The notes: generated by a model from the letters alone, not told the origin. A stretch of DNA of 47,109 nucleotides from Chloroflexota bacterium (GCA_028872875.1 JAGWOC010000018.1:1-47109), one strand, 5' to 3'. Shown: positions 8,591 to 17,077, numbered from the stretch's first letter. Program-made: numbers and translations.

Positions 8591-9948
8591 GCGACCACCG
8601 GCACCGCCCGCATCGCCTCGCGCACCTTCGCTTCCGGGTAGGCGAAGTCGTGCAGCTTCCCGGCTAGGTAGTTGTCGTAGGCGGTCATGTCGAAGTAGCC
8701 GTGGCCGCTCAGGTTGAACAGGATCGTCTTCTTCTCGCCCGACTGCTTGCAGGCGAGCGCCTCGTCGATCGCCGCGCGGATCGCGTGGGCGCTCTCCGGC
8801 GCCGGCACGATGGCCTCGCTGCGCGCGAACTGCATCGCCGCCTCGAACACGGTGTTCTGGTGGTAGGCCCGCGCCTCCATGAAGCCCTGGTCGTAGAGCT
8901 CGCACACCAGGTTGGCCATGCCGTGGTAGCGCAGGCCGCCCGCGTGGATGCCCTCCGGGATGAACGTGTGGCCGAGCGTGTACATCTTGACCAGCGGCGT
9001 CATGCCGGCTGTGTCGCCAAAGTCGTAGCGGAACTCGCCCTTCGTCAGCGACGGGCACGCCTCCGGCTCGACGGCGATGAAGCGCGTCTTCCGCCCTTCG
9101 ACGAGCTTCTCCCGCATGAACGGGAAGGCGATGCCCGCGTAGTTCGAGCCGCCGCCCGCGCAGCCGATGACGATGTCCGGGTACTCGCCCGCCAGCTCCA
9201 TCTGGCGGATCGCCTCCTGGCCGATGACGGTCTGGTGCATCAGCACGTGGTTGAGCACGCTGCCGAGCGAGTACTTCGTGTCATCGCGGCCGGCCGCGTC
9301 CTCGACGGCTTCGCTGATCGCGATGCCGAGGCTGCCGGGCGTGTCCGGCGTCGCGGCGAGGATGCCGCGGCCGGCGTTCGTGTCCGGGCTCGGGCTCGGC
9401 ACGACGGTCGCGCCGTAGACCTGCATCAGCGAGCGGCGGTACGGCTTCTGCTCGTAGCTCACCTTCACCATGTAGACCTTGAGTTCGATGCCGAAGAAGT
9501 TGCACGCCATCGCCAGCGCGCAGCCCCACTGGCCGGCGCCCGTCTCGGTGGTGATGCGCGTCACGCCCTCCTGCTTGTTGTAGTACGCCTGCGCGACGGC
9601 CGTGTTCGGCTTGTGCGAGCCGACGGGCGATGCGCCCTCGTACTTGAAGTAGATGTGCGCCGGCGTGCCGAGCGCCTGCTCGAGCCGGCGGGCGCGGATC
9701 AGCGGTGTCGGCCTCCAGAGCTTGTAGACCTCGCGGATCTCCTCGGGGATGTCGATGTAGCGCTCCTGCGACACCTCCTGCTTGATCAGCTCCATCGGGA
9801 AGAGCGGCGCCAGCGCCTCCGGGCCGATGGGCTGGTGGGTGCCGGGGTTGAGCGGCGGCGGCGGCGCCTTCGGCAGGTCCGCGGCGATGTTGTACCAGCG
9901 CTCCGGCAACTCCGACTCCGGCAACATGAACTTCGTCTGCTCTACCAT
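8587..9948 (-). CDS. trpB: Tryptophan synthase beta chain, TrpB2 type
   Basis: Condenses indole with serine using PLP. The 453-residue length, the N-terminal extension ([13 protein letters not shown]) and the PLP lysine in GSHKPNTA (Lys113) with the glycine loop [11 protein letters not shown] (about 262-272) identify the TrpB2 branch rather than classical TrpB. TrpB2 enzymes lack parts of the TrpA interface and often act on free indole. No trpA is visible in this window. First gene after the T-box leader; the ATG at 9948 precedes [10 protein letters not shown], usual for this family. The stop overlaps the next start. Confidence 0.94.
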   Translation of the reverse strand: MVEQTKFMLPESELPERWYNIAADLPKAPPPPLNPGTHQPIGPEALAPLFPMELIKQEVSQERYIDIPEEIREVYKLWRPTPLIRARRLEQALGTPAHIYFKYEGASPVGSHKPNTAVAQAYYNKQEGVTRITTETGAGQWGCALAMACNFFGIELKVYMVKVSYEQKPYRRSLMQVYGATVVPSPSPDTNAGRGILAATPDTPGSLGIAISEAVEDAAGRDDTKYSLGSVLNHVLMHQTVIGQEAIRQMELAGEYPDIVIGCAGGGSNYAGIAFPFMREKLVEGRKTRFIAVEPEACPSLTKGEFRYDFGDTAGMTPLVKMYTLGHTFIPEGIHAGGLRYHGMANLVCELYDQGFMEARAYHQNTVFEAAMQFARSEAIVPAPESAHAIRAAIDEALACKQSGEKKTILFNLSGHGYFDMTAYDNYLAGKLHDFAYPEAKVREAMRAVPVVA

Positions 9949-9971
9949 GTGCTTCGACCTCCGGTCTCCTC

Positions 9972-9999
9972 AAGAACCCAGAACCAAGAACCGATGACC
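9972..9999. repeat. Heptad repeat array C (AAGAACC units)
   Basis: Four 7-bp units: AAGAACC, CAGAACC, AAGAACC, GATGACC. Located between the T-box terminator and the trpB start, within the transcribed leader. Confidence 0.65.
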
Positions 10000-10013
10000 T
10001 GGGACGGACGCCC

Positions 10014-10051
10014 AAACAAAAAGCCCCCACCCCTGTGAGGGGCGAGAGCTT
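10014..10051 (-). terminator. T-box-controlled intrinsic terminator
   Basis: On the minus strand a 13-bp stem (AAGCTCTCGCCCC with GGGGTGGGGGCTT, three G-U pairs), a 5-nt loop and a TTTGTTT tract at 10020-10014. The upstream arm also pairs (GGGACGA with TCGCCCC) in the alternative antiterminator, so the two structures are mutually exclusive. Confidence 0.88.
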
Positions 10052-10345
10052 GCTCGCGGTACCACCCTGCGTTCGTCCCTACGGAGCGCGCCGTACGGAC
10101 ATCTCGGACGGCACAGGCGTTTCAGCCGATGCCGCGGGCCGTGGTAACGGCGCCCAACCCGTCGGTGACTACTAGCCGGTGCCAGGAGTGCGCAGCCGGG
10201 CCGCCACGCTCCATGTCACCGGGGTTCGGTCCGAAGCTCCCGGGTCCATTCGGTCTGCTGCGCCGCCGCCGGCTTTCACCTGCCCCGGCTCTCTTCTCGG
10301 CCCGCTGCCAGACGTACTCTTCCCGATCGTCGCCTCTTGGTATGT
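10014..10345 (-). promoter_or_regulatory. Tryptophan-specific T-box riboswitch
   Basis: The leader of the trp operon has the full T-box signature on the minus strand. Stem I carries GGGAAGAGTACG (near 10324), then an AGAGAGCCGGGG/GGTGAAAGCCGG distal arm, and a specifier loop GAATGGACC whose codon TGG at 10248-10246 reads Trp. The T-box sequence GCAGGGTGGTACCGC (10070-10056) and a terminator follow. In known T-boxes uncharged cognate tRNA pairs with the specifier and with the TGGN bulge and stabilises the antiterminator. Low charging of tRNA-Trp would thus turn on synthesis genes and trpS together. The bulge base after TGG is T, which would pair with an A (or wobble with G) discriminator. Confidence 0.95.
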
Positions 10346-10351
10346 GCCGGC

Positions 10352-10380
10352 AGTGTAGGCACGCGCGGCGAGGCTGTCAA
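10352..10380 (-). promoter_or_regulatory. Promoter of the trp operon
   Basis: TTGACA (10380-10375), 17 bp spacer, TACACT (10357-10352). Transcription would begin about 7 nt downstream, right at the start of T-box stem I. This is the best sigma-70-like match in the operon. Confidence 0.85.
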
Positions 10381-10457
10381 ACGGCGCATAGGGTGGTGTG
10401 CGGGCGTTGGTGCGCTCGTTATCGTCGAGCGCGCGCACGGTGTTCAGCGCCGTGGGC

Positions 10458-11255
10458 TCAGGCTCCCTTGTAGTTCGGCTTGCGCTTCTGGGCGAAGGCC
10501 AGTGGCCCCTCCCGTGCGTCCTCCGAGGCGAGGACCTTGCGCGACTGCTCGTTCTCGAACTTGAATCCTTCGTCGAGCGGGAGGTTGAGGCCGGCGTAGA
10601 CCGCTTCCTTCACCAGACGGACGGCGAGCGGGCCGTTCTCGCAGATCGCCTGGGCGATCTCGATCGCCTTCGGCATCACCTGGTCCGCGGGGACGACGTG
10701 GTTGACGAGCCCGTTGCGGAGCGCCCATGCGGCATCGAACCGGCCGCCCGTGAGCATGAGCTCCAGCGCCAGGCCCAAGGGGATGGTGCGCGGCAGCCGC
10801 TGCGTGCCGCCGGCGCCGGGGATGATGGCGCGCGTCACCTCGGGCAGCCCGAACTGGGCGTGCTCGGCGGCGACGCGGATGTCGCAGGCGAGCGCGATCT
10901 CCAGTCCGCCGGCGAGGCAGTAGCCGTTGATGGCGGCGATGATCGGCTTGTGGCAAACGAAGTTGCGCGTGATGCCCCCGAAGGGCGCGCGCAGGTAGGC
11001 GGCGGCCATCGCCGCCTGGCCCGACTGCTGCGCCTGCGACATCGCCACCAGATCGTTGCCGGCCGAGAACGCCCGCTCGCCGGCGCCGGTGAGGATGGCG
11101 ACCCAGAGCGCGTCGTCGTCGCGGAAGCTGGTCATGGCGCTGTTCAGCTCGGCGGACGTCTGGGGGTCGATGGCGTTCATCCGCTCCGGGCGGTTGATCG
11201 TCACCACCGCGATGCGGTCGCGCGTCTCGTAGATGATCTTCTCGAAGTCAGGCAT
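10458..11255 (-). CDS. Enoyl-CoA hydratase/isomerase (crotonase family)
   Basis: A 265-residue crotonase-fold enzyme. The CoA/oxyanion loop reads FSAGNDLVAM, and the second oxyanion segment is NGYCLAGGLEIALACDI. Both catalytic glutamates expected of true hydratases are present (GGLE and LPEV, the latter before PGAGGTQRLPR). This supports hydration of a trans-2-enoyl-CoA, but the acyl chain cannot be read from the sequence. The C-terminus EGPLAFAQKRKPNYKG is typical. It is divergent from a MarR-type regulator across 332 bp containing three palindromes, which suggests control by that regulator, perhaps sensing an acyl- or aryl-CoA. Confidence 0.92.
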   Translation of the reverse strand: MPDFEKIIYETRDRIAVVTINRPERMNAIDPQTSAELNSAMTSFRDDDALWVAILTGAGERAFSAGNDLVAMSQAQQSGQAAMAAAYLRAPFGGITRNFVCHKPIIAAINGYCLAGGLEIALACDIRVAAEHAQFGLPEVTRAIIPGAGGTQRLPRTIPLGLALELMLTGGRFDAAWALRNGLVNHVVPADQVMPKAIEIAQAICENGPLAVRLVKEAVYAGLNLPLDEGFKFENEQSRKVLASEDAREGPLAFAQKRKPNYKGA

Positions 11256-11355
11256 GGCATCTCTCCGGGCGCATTCCGCGTATCGTCGGTGGGCGCAAGG
11301 TAGATCGCCCGGGCGGGCGAATCCAGCGCACCCCTAGACAATGGTTCACCGACGT

Positions 11356-11371
11356 GCAAGAATATTCTTGC
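11356..11371. promoter_or_regulatory. 16-bp perfect palindrome, candidate MarR operator
   Basis: GCAAGAATATTCTTGC is a perfect 16-bp inverted repeat with an AT-rich centre, the size and form of many MarR-family sites. It lies about 100 bp upstream of the hydratase start. Confidence 0.6.
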
Positions 11372-11430
11372 GAGCGAGGGACAGGTGCACGGGGCAGATG
11401 TGGGTCCCCAAATCTTTGCGAAAACAGCAG

Positions 11431-11450
11431 TGACCTCCCGCTGGAGGTCA
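11431..11450. promoter_or_regulatory. Inverted repeat TGACCTCC-N4-GGAGGTCA
   Basis: Perfect 8-bp arms around CGCT in the divergent region upstream of marR. Too short and lacking a T tract for a terminator, so an operator is more likely. Confidence 0.45.
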
Positions 11451-11461
11451 CAGATCATCAA

Positions 11462-11474
11462 ACTACCCGGTAGT
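11462..11474. promoter_or_regulatory. Inverted repeat ACTACC-C-GGTAGT abutting the marR -10
   Basis: A perfect 13-bp palindrome lying just upstream of, and touching, the candidate -10 box TATGAT of marR. A repressor bound here would block that promoter, consistent with autoregulation. Confidence 0.5.
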
Positions 11475-11587
11475 ATGATACGTAGACCGGCGGATTGTCC
11501 GTTGCTCGCATGATGGAGGGGCGGTACAATCCGGCAGTTGATGGGGACACGAACGAGGGCCGGAGAGAAGGGGCAAAGAGAACGCAT

Positions 11588-12115
11588 ATGGCCACAGCGA
11601 CGAAGTCTCGCACGGATTCGACCGCACCGATCCACCAGCGGATGATGCCTTGGGTCCTGGTGACCGAGATCTACTGGATGTCCTACAAGCTGCTCGAACG
11701 CCGCTTCTACCACCTCGGCGTTTCGGCGTCGCAGGCGCGGGTGCTGGCCGTGCTGCACTTCGCCAAGGAGCCGATCAAGCCGAGCCTGGTGGCGACGCTC
11801 CTCTTCCAGGAGACCCAGAGCATCACCGGCATCCTGCACCGCATCGAGTCGCGGGGCTGGGTGCGCCGGCTGCCCGACCCCAACGACCGGCGGGCCGTGG
11901 GCCTCGAGCTCACCGACAAGGGCCGCGAGATCACGCAGGAGATCGTCGACATCGCCGAGGCGCTCTACGCGGACATGTTCGGGAACGTGCTGAGCGCAAG
12001 CGAACGGCGGCAGATCGAGGCGGCGCTCAAGAAGGTGCGCGCGCTCGGGTTCAAGCTGCCGGAGACTGACTTCAAGCTCCGGCGCGCCCAGCAGTACGCG
12101 ATCTGGAAGGACTGA
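11588..12115 (+). CDS. MarR-family transcriptional regulator
   Basis: A 175-residue winged-helix protein: helix LLERRFYHLGVSASQARVL, recognition region PSLVATLLFQETQSITGILHRIESRGWV, and the MarR wing with the conserved DPNDRRAVGLELTDKGRE. Members are dimeric repressors that release DNA on binding small ligands. The start MATATKS at 11588 is chosen because the open frame further upstream shows no family similarity. It is divergent from the enoyl-CoA hydratase and has palindromes in the shared control region. It converges with the CitE-like gene 13 bp downstream. The ligand is not predictable from sequence alone. Confidence 0.9.
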   Translation: MATATKSRTDSTAPIHQRMMPWVLVTEIYWMSYKLLERRFYHLGVSASQARVLAVLHFAKEPIKPSLVATLLFQETQSITGILHRIESRGWVRRLPDPNDRRAVGLELTDKGREITQEIVDIAEALYADMFGNVLSASERRQIEAALKKVRALGFKLPETDFKLRRAQQYAIWKD

Positions 12116-12128
12116 CCCGCCCGCGCGG

Positions 12129-12977
12129 CTAGCGCGCGGCAGGGCGCCGCGCGATCGCGTCCGCGCGCGCGAGCAGCCGGCGCGCGCGCTCCGCGACCGG
12201 CGCATCGACCATCCTTCCGTCGATGCTGATCGCGCCCGCGTGGGCCGTGGCGTCGTATGCCGCGACGATCTCGCGGGCGCGCGCGACCTCCGCGTCCGAC
12301 GGCGTGAAGACGTCGTTGACGGGCGCGACCTGGTCCGGGTGCAGCACGTACTTGCCCTTGAATCCGATTGCGCGGGCGAAGCCGGTCTCCGCGACAAGGC
12401 CCTCGCGGTCGCGCACGTCCGGGTACGGCGTATCGATCGCGACGAGCCCGTTCGCAGCGGCGACCTGCACGACCTGATAGCGGAGATAGGCGATCGCCGT
12501 GCCCTCGACGTTGCGCTCGACCTCGAGCTCCGCGCAGTAGTCCTCGGCGCCGATGGAGAGCGCGCGCACGCGGTCGGACGCCCGCGCGATCTCGTCAGCG
12601 CGCAGGAGGCCGCGCGGGCTCTCGATGATCGGGACCACCGCGACGTCGCCCGGACGCACGCCGTTCGCCCGCTCCGCCTCGCGCAGCAGGACATCGAGAT
12701 CGCGGAGGTCTTGTGGCGCCTCCGCCTTCGGGAGCACGACGCCGGCGAGTCCCGGGCGCACCACGGCGAAGAGGTCGTCGCGCGTCAGGCCCGTGCGCAC
12801 GCCGTTGATGCGGACGAATACCGGCGCGGCGGCGGGCAGCGCGCCGAGCGCGCCCCGCGCGGCCGCGCGCGCGGCCTCCTTGCCGGCGGGCAGGACGGCG
12901 TCTTCGAGGTCCAGCACGATGGCGTCGGCGCCGGCGCTGGCGGCGCGTGCGACCATTCGCTCGCGGTCAGCGGGCAC
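12129..12977 (-). CDS. HpcH/HpaI aldolase / citrate lyase beta-like (CitE family)
   Basis: A TIM-barrel lyase of at least 282 residues with the CitE motifs DAIVLDLEDAV, VPIIESPRG, LSIGAEDYCAEL and GFKGKYVLHPDQV (Mg and acyl-CoA site). Such enzymes cleave malyl-, citramalyl- or related CoA thioesters. The GTG at 12977 is the first standard start, yet family similarity (RTLLFVPAD) continues upstream of it. A CTG at 13013 preceded by GGGAAAGG would give MDDALLLRTLLFVPAD and fits the family better. A promoter lies just upstream. No CitF or CitD is nearby, so it is a stand-alone CitE-like protein, possibly linked to the neighbouring CoA enzyme. Confidence 0.86.
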   Translation of the reverse strand: MPADRERMVARAASAGADAIVLDLEDAVLPAGKEAARAAARGALGALPAAAPVFVRINGVRTGLTRDDLFAVVRPGLAGVVLPKAEAPQDLRDLDVLLREAERANGVRPGDVAVVPIIESPRGLLRADEIARASDRVRALSIGAEDYCAELEVERNVEGTAIAYLRYQVVQVAAANGLVAIDTPYPDVRDREGLVAETGFARAIGFKGKYVLHPDQVAPVNDVFTPSDAEVARAREIVAAYDATAHAGAISIDGRMVDAPVAERARRLLARADAIARRPAAR

Positions 12978-13065
12978 GAAGAGCAGCGTGCGGAGGAGCA
13001 GCGCGTCGTCCAGCGAGAGGGCCTTTCCCTGCTTGCGGGCGGGGCGATCGCGGCAGCATACCGGC

Positions 13066-13101
13066 CGCCGCCACGCCGAGTGTACCAGCGCGGGTCGCGC
13101 T
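13066..13101 (-). promoter_or_regulatory. Candidate promoter of the CitE-like gene
   Basis: On the minus strand CTGACC, 17 bp, TACACT, the same -10 as the trp promoter. A transcript from here would start about 50 nt before the CTG proposed as translation start, so the coding region must begin downstream of this point. Coordinates are approximate to a few bases. Confidence 0.5.
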
Positions 13102-13228
13102 GGTCAGCCCGCCGCCCGACCCGGTCGGGCGCGAAAACTAGGGCGCCTACCGATGCGCCAGCGCGGCCAGCGGCCGAGATCAGCAGTAGCAGACGGACCA
13201 CGGCCGTGCGCGGCGACTCCCATGGCGC

Positions 13229-13257
13229 TTGACACCGTTCCGGCGATGCGATAACAA
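13229..13257 (+). promoter_or_regulatory. Candidate promoter of rho
   Basis: A perfect TTGACA (13229-13234) followed at 15-17 bp by GATAACAA, a weak -10. It would leave a leader of about 190 nt before rho, long enough for the attenuation by Rho itself known in other bacteria. Confidence 0.5.
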
Positions 13258-13449
13258 GGAAGGCAGATTCGCCCGCCTCCAGTCGCGGCGCTTGTTCTCC
13301 CGGCGCCGAACACTGAAATCCCCCTCGAACCTCCGGCACGATTCGGCTTGCCGAGCGCCACCGTGGCCGTGCCGCAACAGGATCGTCCGAGGGCGACGCG
13401 GCTATCCAACGGGTTCCGAGATGAGAGAACAACTGGTAGAGGTCCAACC

Positions 13450-14682
13450 ATGGGCGCTGTAAGAGAACGACGACGTATGCCGGCCGGTGTGCCGCGCGAC
13501 CTGCCGCAAGACGACGGCCCGCAGCCGCCGATGACCGCCCAGGAGCGCGAGAACGCGATCTTCACGGGCGGCATCCTGGATGTCGTCGATGACGGATACG
13601 GCTTCCTGCGCGGCGAGTCGTTGCTACCCGGCCCGAACGACGTCTACGTGAGCCAATCGCAGATCCGGCGGTTCGGGCTGCGCACGGGCGACTACGTGAC
13701 GGGCCAGGTGCGGCCCCCGAAGGACAGCGAGAAGTACTACGGGCTGCTGCGCGTCGACAACATCAACGGCCTCGATCCGGAGGCCGCGAAGAGCCGCCCG
13801 TACTTCGAGAACCTGACGGCGATCTTCCCCAACCAGATGATCAACCTGGAGACGGAGAACAACAGCGACCTCTCCGGCCGGCTGATCAACCTGATCTCGC
13901 CGATCGGCCGCGGACAGCGCGGGCTCATCGTCTCGCCGCCGAAGGCGGGCAAGACGTTCCTGCTGAAGGCGATCGCGCGCGGCGTCGCCGCGAACTATCC
14001 CGAGATCCACCTGATGGTCGCGCTGATCGGCGAGCGGCCGGAGGAAGTGACCGACATGAAGCGCTCGGTGAAGGGAGAGGTCGTGGCCTCGACCTTCGAC
14101 GAGCCGGTCGAAGACCACACGCGCGTTGCCGAGATGGCGCTCGACCGCGCGAAGCGGCTCGTCGAGGGCGGCACCGACGTCGTGATCCTGCTGGACAGCA
14201 TCACGCGCCTGACGCGCGCCTACAACCTGGCGATGCCGCCGAGCGGGCGCACGCTCACCGGCGGTATGGACCCGGTCGCCCTCTACCCGCCGAAGCGCTT
14301 CTTCGGCGCGGCGCGCAACTGCGAGGAGGGCGGCAGTCTGACCGTCATCGCGACCTGCCTCGTCGACACGGGCAGCCGCATGGACGAGGTGATCTTCGAG
14401 GAGTTCAAGGGGACCGGCAACCAGGAGCTGCGGCTCGACCGGCGGCTCGCGGAGCGGCGCGTCTTCCCCGCGATCGACATCGCCGGCTCGAGCACGCGGC
14501 GCGAGGAGCTGCTGCTCGACGAGCCGACGCTGCGGCAGGTGTGGCTGATGCGCCGCATGATGTCGATGATCGCGTCGAACGCGAGCAACCCGTCGGAGGC
14601 GACCGAGCGGCTGCTCGACCGGCTGTCGAAGACGAACAACAACGCCGAGTTCCTGATGACGCTGAGCAAGTCCGAGGTGTAG
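13450..14682 (+). CDS. rho: Transcription termination factor Rho
   Basis: Hexameric RNA-dependent ATPase that ends transcription. The 410-residue protein has the RNA-binding OB fold with GILDVVDDGYGFLR (about 40-54) and DVYVSQSQIRRFGLRTGD. It also has Walker A in SPPKAGKT (about 162-170), Walker B in VVILLDSITRLTRAYN, the Q loop region PPSGRTLTGGMD and the R loop in FKGTGNQELRLDRR. The start is the ATG preceded by AGAGGTCC. The frame is open upstream to 13348 but has no Rho similarity. Only a short N-terminal tail precedes the OB fold, with no long basic insertion as in Actinobacteria. The gene is alone on its strand, flanked by minus-strand genes. Confidence 0.97.
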   Translation: MGAVRERRRMPAGVPRDLPQDDGPQPPMTAQERENAIFTGGILDVVDDGYGFLRGESLLPGPNDVYVSQSQIRRFGLRTGDYVTGQVRPPKDSEKYYGLLRVDNINGLDPEAAKSRPYFENLTAIFPNQMINLETENNSDLSGRLINLISPIGRGQRGLIVSPPKAGKTFLLKAIARGVAANYPEIHLMVALIGERPEEVTDMKRSVKGEVVASTFDEPVEDHTRVAEMALDRAKRLVEGGTDVVILLDSITRLTRAYNLAMPPSGRTLTGGMDPVALYPPKRFFGAARNCEEGGSLTVIATCLVDTGSRMDEVIFEEFKGTGNQELRLDRRLAERRVFPAIDIAGSSTRREELLLDEPTLRQVWLMRRMMSMIASNASNPSEATERLLDRLSKTNNNAEFLMTLSKSEV

Positions 14683-14720
14683 GCGGGCGCCTTCGGCGCA
14701 GGGCAGACGAGAGACGGCAG

Positions 14721-14745
14721 AAGGCCCGCCGCACAGGCGGGCCTT
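14721..14745. terminator. Hairpin between convergent rho and sulfate operon
   Basis: AAGGCCCGCC, loop GCACA, GGCGGGCCTT: a perfect 10-bp stem placed 39 bp after rho and 33 bp after the end of the minus-strand transporter gene. It has no clear T run, so its termination strength is uncertain. It could serve both strands. Confidence 0.65.
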
Positions 14746-14777
14746 CATGCGCGTTCCGCGAAGGGCCGCGCCGGCGC

Positions 14778-15917
14778 TCACACGAACAGCAGGACGAGCG
14801 GGACGGCGAAGATGGCGCCGAGGAAGAGGGCGAAGCCGCGCCTGCTGCCGGTGGCCCTGCCCGCGGCCGCGAGGATGACCTCGCGGAACGGGTTGAAGGC
14901 GAGCGTCAGGACGAGCAGCGACACCGTGAGCACCGCGAGCATCTCGGCGAAGACGATGGTGAAGGCGCGCGGCGCATCGAGCAGCAGCGAGACGAACAGC
15001 TTGTCGACGAAGGTGCCGACCTGCGCGCCCATGACGTACGGGATGATGTTCCGGCGCCGGACGATGCCCTTCATCGACAGCGGCACGAGCACCGTCAGCG
15101 AGACGGCGACGGAGACGGTGAGCACGGTGACCGCGACGCCGAGGACGAACATCGTGAAGCGCTGGTGCAAGAACTCGACGGCGCGCCGCACGCGCGGGCT
15201 CGTCGACTCGAGCGACGGCAGGGCGGCGTCGAACAGCTTCAGCGAGCAGACGACGGCGACGACGCCGGCAGCGAACAGCGCGAGCCGCGGCAGCAGGCCG
15301 GCGAAGAGGTCGACCAGCGGCGTGTAGGCGTCGTTGACGCCGCGGATGACGCCGGGCGAGCCGAAGCGCACGCCATCGAGCCAGCCGCTCTGCAGCAGCC
15401 CGATGCCGAGCGGGATGCCGGCCGCGTAGACGAGCGCGGTGGTGATCAGCGCGACGGCGCCGATGTACAGGCCGTCGGGCGCGCGGCGGCCGCGCACGTA
15501 GTACAGGAAACCGACGAAGAGCACGATGAACGAGGCGCCCAGGCGGCCGCCGCTGATCATGAAGTACGCCTCGGCGTCGCTGACGACGCCGCGGCTGAAG
15601 AGCGTCAGCGCCACCGAGGCGACGGGCGAGCCGCTGCTGAGCAGGTAGGCGCTCAGCCAGCCGAAGCCGATGTAGTTCGCCGCACCGTGCACGCTCAGCG
15701 CATCGATGACCGGCGTCAGGCCGGCCGCGCCGCGCTTCATGAGCTGCAGCGAGAGGACGAAGAGCGCGAGCGCGACGGAGATCGAGAGCAGACGCGTGAG
15801 CACGCGGCCGCTCAGCGCGAGCTTCGGGACGTGCGGCACGGACAGCGTCAGTTCGGGCTCATCGAGGGCTGGCGCCGGCAGTGCGCGCTCGCGCAGTCCC
15901 TCGCTGGCCACGGTCAC
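14778..15917 (-). CDS. Na/Pi-cotransporter-like membrane protein at the end of the sulfate operon
   Basis: About 379 residues, mostly hydrophobic, with roughly eight to ten membrane segments. Two regions recall the inverted repeats of Na+/phosphate cotransporters (PNaS/NptA): [20 protein letters not shown] followed by [10 protein letters not shown], and [22 protein letters not shown]. The canonical QSSS motifs are altered and the C-terminal PhoU-like domain is absent, so it is a distant relative. The GTG start at 15917 overlaps the sat stop (GTGA); a second GTG at 15911 is possible. Being co-translated with ATP sulfurylase suggests transport of sulfate or a related sulfur oxyanion. That is an inference from context; phosphate or export of another anion cannot be excluded. 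Confidence 0.75.
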   Translation of the reverse strand: MTVASEGLRERALPAPALDEPELTLSVPHVPKLALSGRVLTRLLSISVALALFVLSLQLMKRGAAGLTPVIDALSVHGAANYIGFGWLSAYLLSSGSPVASVALTLFSRGVVSDAEAYFMISGGRLGASFIVLFVGFLYYVRGRRAPDGLYIGAVALITTALVYAAGIPLGIGLLQSGWLDGVRFGSPGVIRGVNDAYTPLVDLFAGLLPRLALFAAGVVAVVCSLKLFDAALPSLESTSPRVRRAVEFLHQRFTMFVLGVAVTVLTVSVAVSLTVLVPLSMKGIVRRRNIIPYVMGAQVGTFVDKLFVSLLLDAPRAFTIVFAEMLAVLTVSLLVLTLAFNPFREVILAAAGRATGSRRGFALFLGAIFAVPLVLLFV

Positions 15918-17077
15918 ACCTTCGCCCGCTCGGCGGCGATGAGGACGCGCGCGACCTCGGGGCGCGAGAACTCGTGCGGCGGCTCGATGCCGTCGCGGAG
16001 GAACTCGCGCACCTGCGTGCCGGAGAGCGTCACGCGGTCCTCGGCGGCGTGCGGGCAGGTCTTGCTCGACGCCATGCCCTCGCACTGCTTGCAATAGAAG
16101 GAGTGCTCGAAGAAGAGCGGCGTGATGCCGAGCTGCCGCGCGTCGAACTCGGCGAAGATGCGCTGGGCGTCGTAGGTGCCGTAGTAGTTGCCGACGCCGG
16201 CGTGGTCGCGGCCGACGATGAAGTGCGAGCAGCCGTAGTTCTTCCGCATGATGGCGTGGAAGATCGCCTCGCGCGGTCCGGCGTAGCGCATGGCGGCGGG
16301 CAGGACGGAGAGCAGCACGCGGTCCTTCGGGTAGTAGGTGTCGAGCAGGACCTTGTAGCACTCCATCCGCACATCGGCGGGAATGTCGTCGGCCTTGGTG
16401 TCGCCGACGAGCGGGTGCAGCAGCAGGCCGTCGACGATTTCAAGTGCGCACTTCTGGATGTACTCGTGGGCGCGGTGCACGGGGTTGCGTGTCTGGAAGC
16501 CGACGACGCGCGTCCAGCCGCGCTCGGCGAAGGCGGCGCGCGTCTGCGCGGGGTCGAGCCGGTACTCGGGGAAGCTCGCGTCGCCGGCGCGGCGGAAGAC
16601 CTGCACGGGCCCGCCGACGAGCACGTCGTCCTGGGCGTAGAGCGCGGCGACGCCCGGATGCTTGTCCTCGGTCGTGCGGTAGACCTGCCGCGCCTCGTGC
16701 TCCCTGTCGTACTCAAACTGCTCGGCGACGGTCAGCACGGCGAGCGGCGTGCCGCTGGCGTCGGTGAGCGCGACCTCGCCCTTGACGCGGTTCGCGTCGT
16801 CCCTAGAGATGCTGAGGGTGATCGGGATCGACCAGGGCAGGCCATCGGGCAGGTGCATGGCATCGACGACGCTGAGGTATTGCGCCCGCGTCATGAAGCC
16901 GTCGAGCGGCGAGAAGCCGCCGTTGGCGAGCAGCTCGAGGTCCGCGAGCTCGCGCGAGTTGAGCGCGATGGCCGGCAGCGCGCGCGCCTTCTCTTCGAGC
17001 GCCCGCGCGGCGTCGCCGTGCGTCTCGCGCGGGTTCAGCTTGCCGCCGTGCGGCGCGATCAGTCCGTGGTCGGTCAT
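15914..17077 (-). CDS. sat: Sulfate adenylyltransferase (ATP sulfurylase), Sat type
   Basis: Activates sulfate with ATP to APS. The 387-residue single-chain enzyme has the N-terminal [10 protein letters not shown], the active-site [12 protein letters not shown], the [12 protein letters not shown] loop and [13 protein letters not shown] near the C-terminus. A cysteine set in [15 protein letters not shown] resembles the zinc-binding region found in some bacterial and archaeal Sat proteins. The ATG at 17077 is preceded by GAGGAGCAGGCG, a good ribosome-binding site. It lies 29 nt after cysC. The heterodimeric CysDN form is not present here. Confidence 0.95.
   Translation of the reverse strand: MTDHGLIAPHGGKLNPRETHGDAARALEEKARALPAIALNSRELADLELLANGGFSPLDGFMTRAQYLSVVDAMHLPDGLPWSIPITLSISRDDANRVKGEVALTDASGTPLAVLTVAEQFEYDREHEARQVYRTTEDKHPGVAALYAQDDVLVGGPVQVFRRAGDASFPEYRLDPAQTRAAFAERGWTRVVGFQTRNPVHRAHEYIQKCALEIVDGLLLHPLVGDTKADDIPADVRMECYKVLLDTYYPKDRVLLSVLPAAMRYAGPREAIFHAIMRKNYGCSHFIVGRDHAGVGNYYGTYDAQRIFAEFDARQLGITPLFFEHSFYCKQCEGMASSKTCPHAAEDRVTLSGTQVREFLRDGIEPPHEFSRPEVARVLIAAERAKV

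Larger units (their letters stand above)
11256..11587. promoter_or_regulatory. Divergent control region between enoyl-CoA hydratase and marR
   Basis: A 332-bp gap less GC-rich than its surroundings, holding three palindromes annotated separately. On the plus strand TATGAT at 11474-11479 is a good -10 for marR, though no clear -35 is seen. On the minus strand a weak TTGCAC / 17 bp / TAGGGG pair overlaps the first palindrome and could serve the hydratase. Confidence 0.5.
12978..13449. other. 472-bp intergenic region with divergent promoters
   Basis: Holds the likely N-terminal extension of the CitE-like gene, its promoter, and a promoter and a long leader for rho. I see no further gene or repeat. 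Confidence 0.5.

Noticed and set aside
11431-11450. Intrinsic terminator upstream of marR
   Set aside because: The stem is short and has no T run on either strand, and no gene ends nearby.
13348-13449. N-terminal extension of Rho
   Set aside because: No Rho similarity; the ATG at 13450 has a ribosome-binding site and a normal family start.
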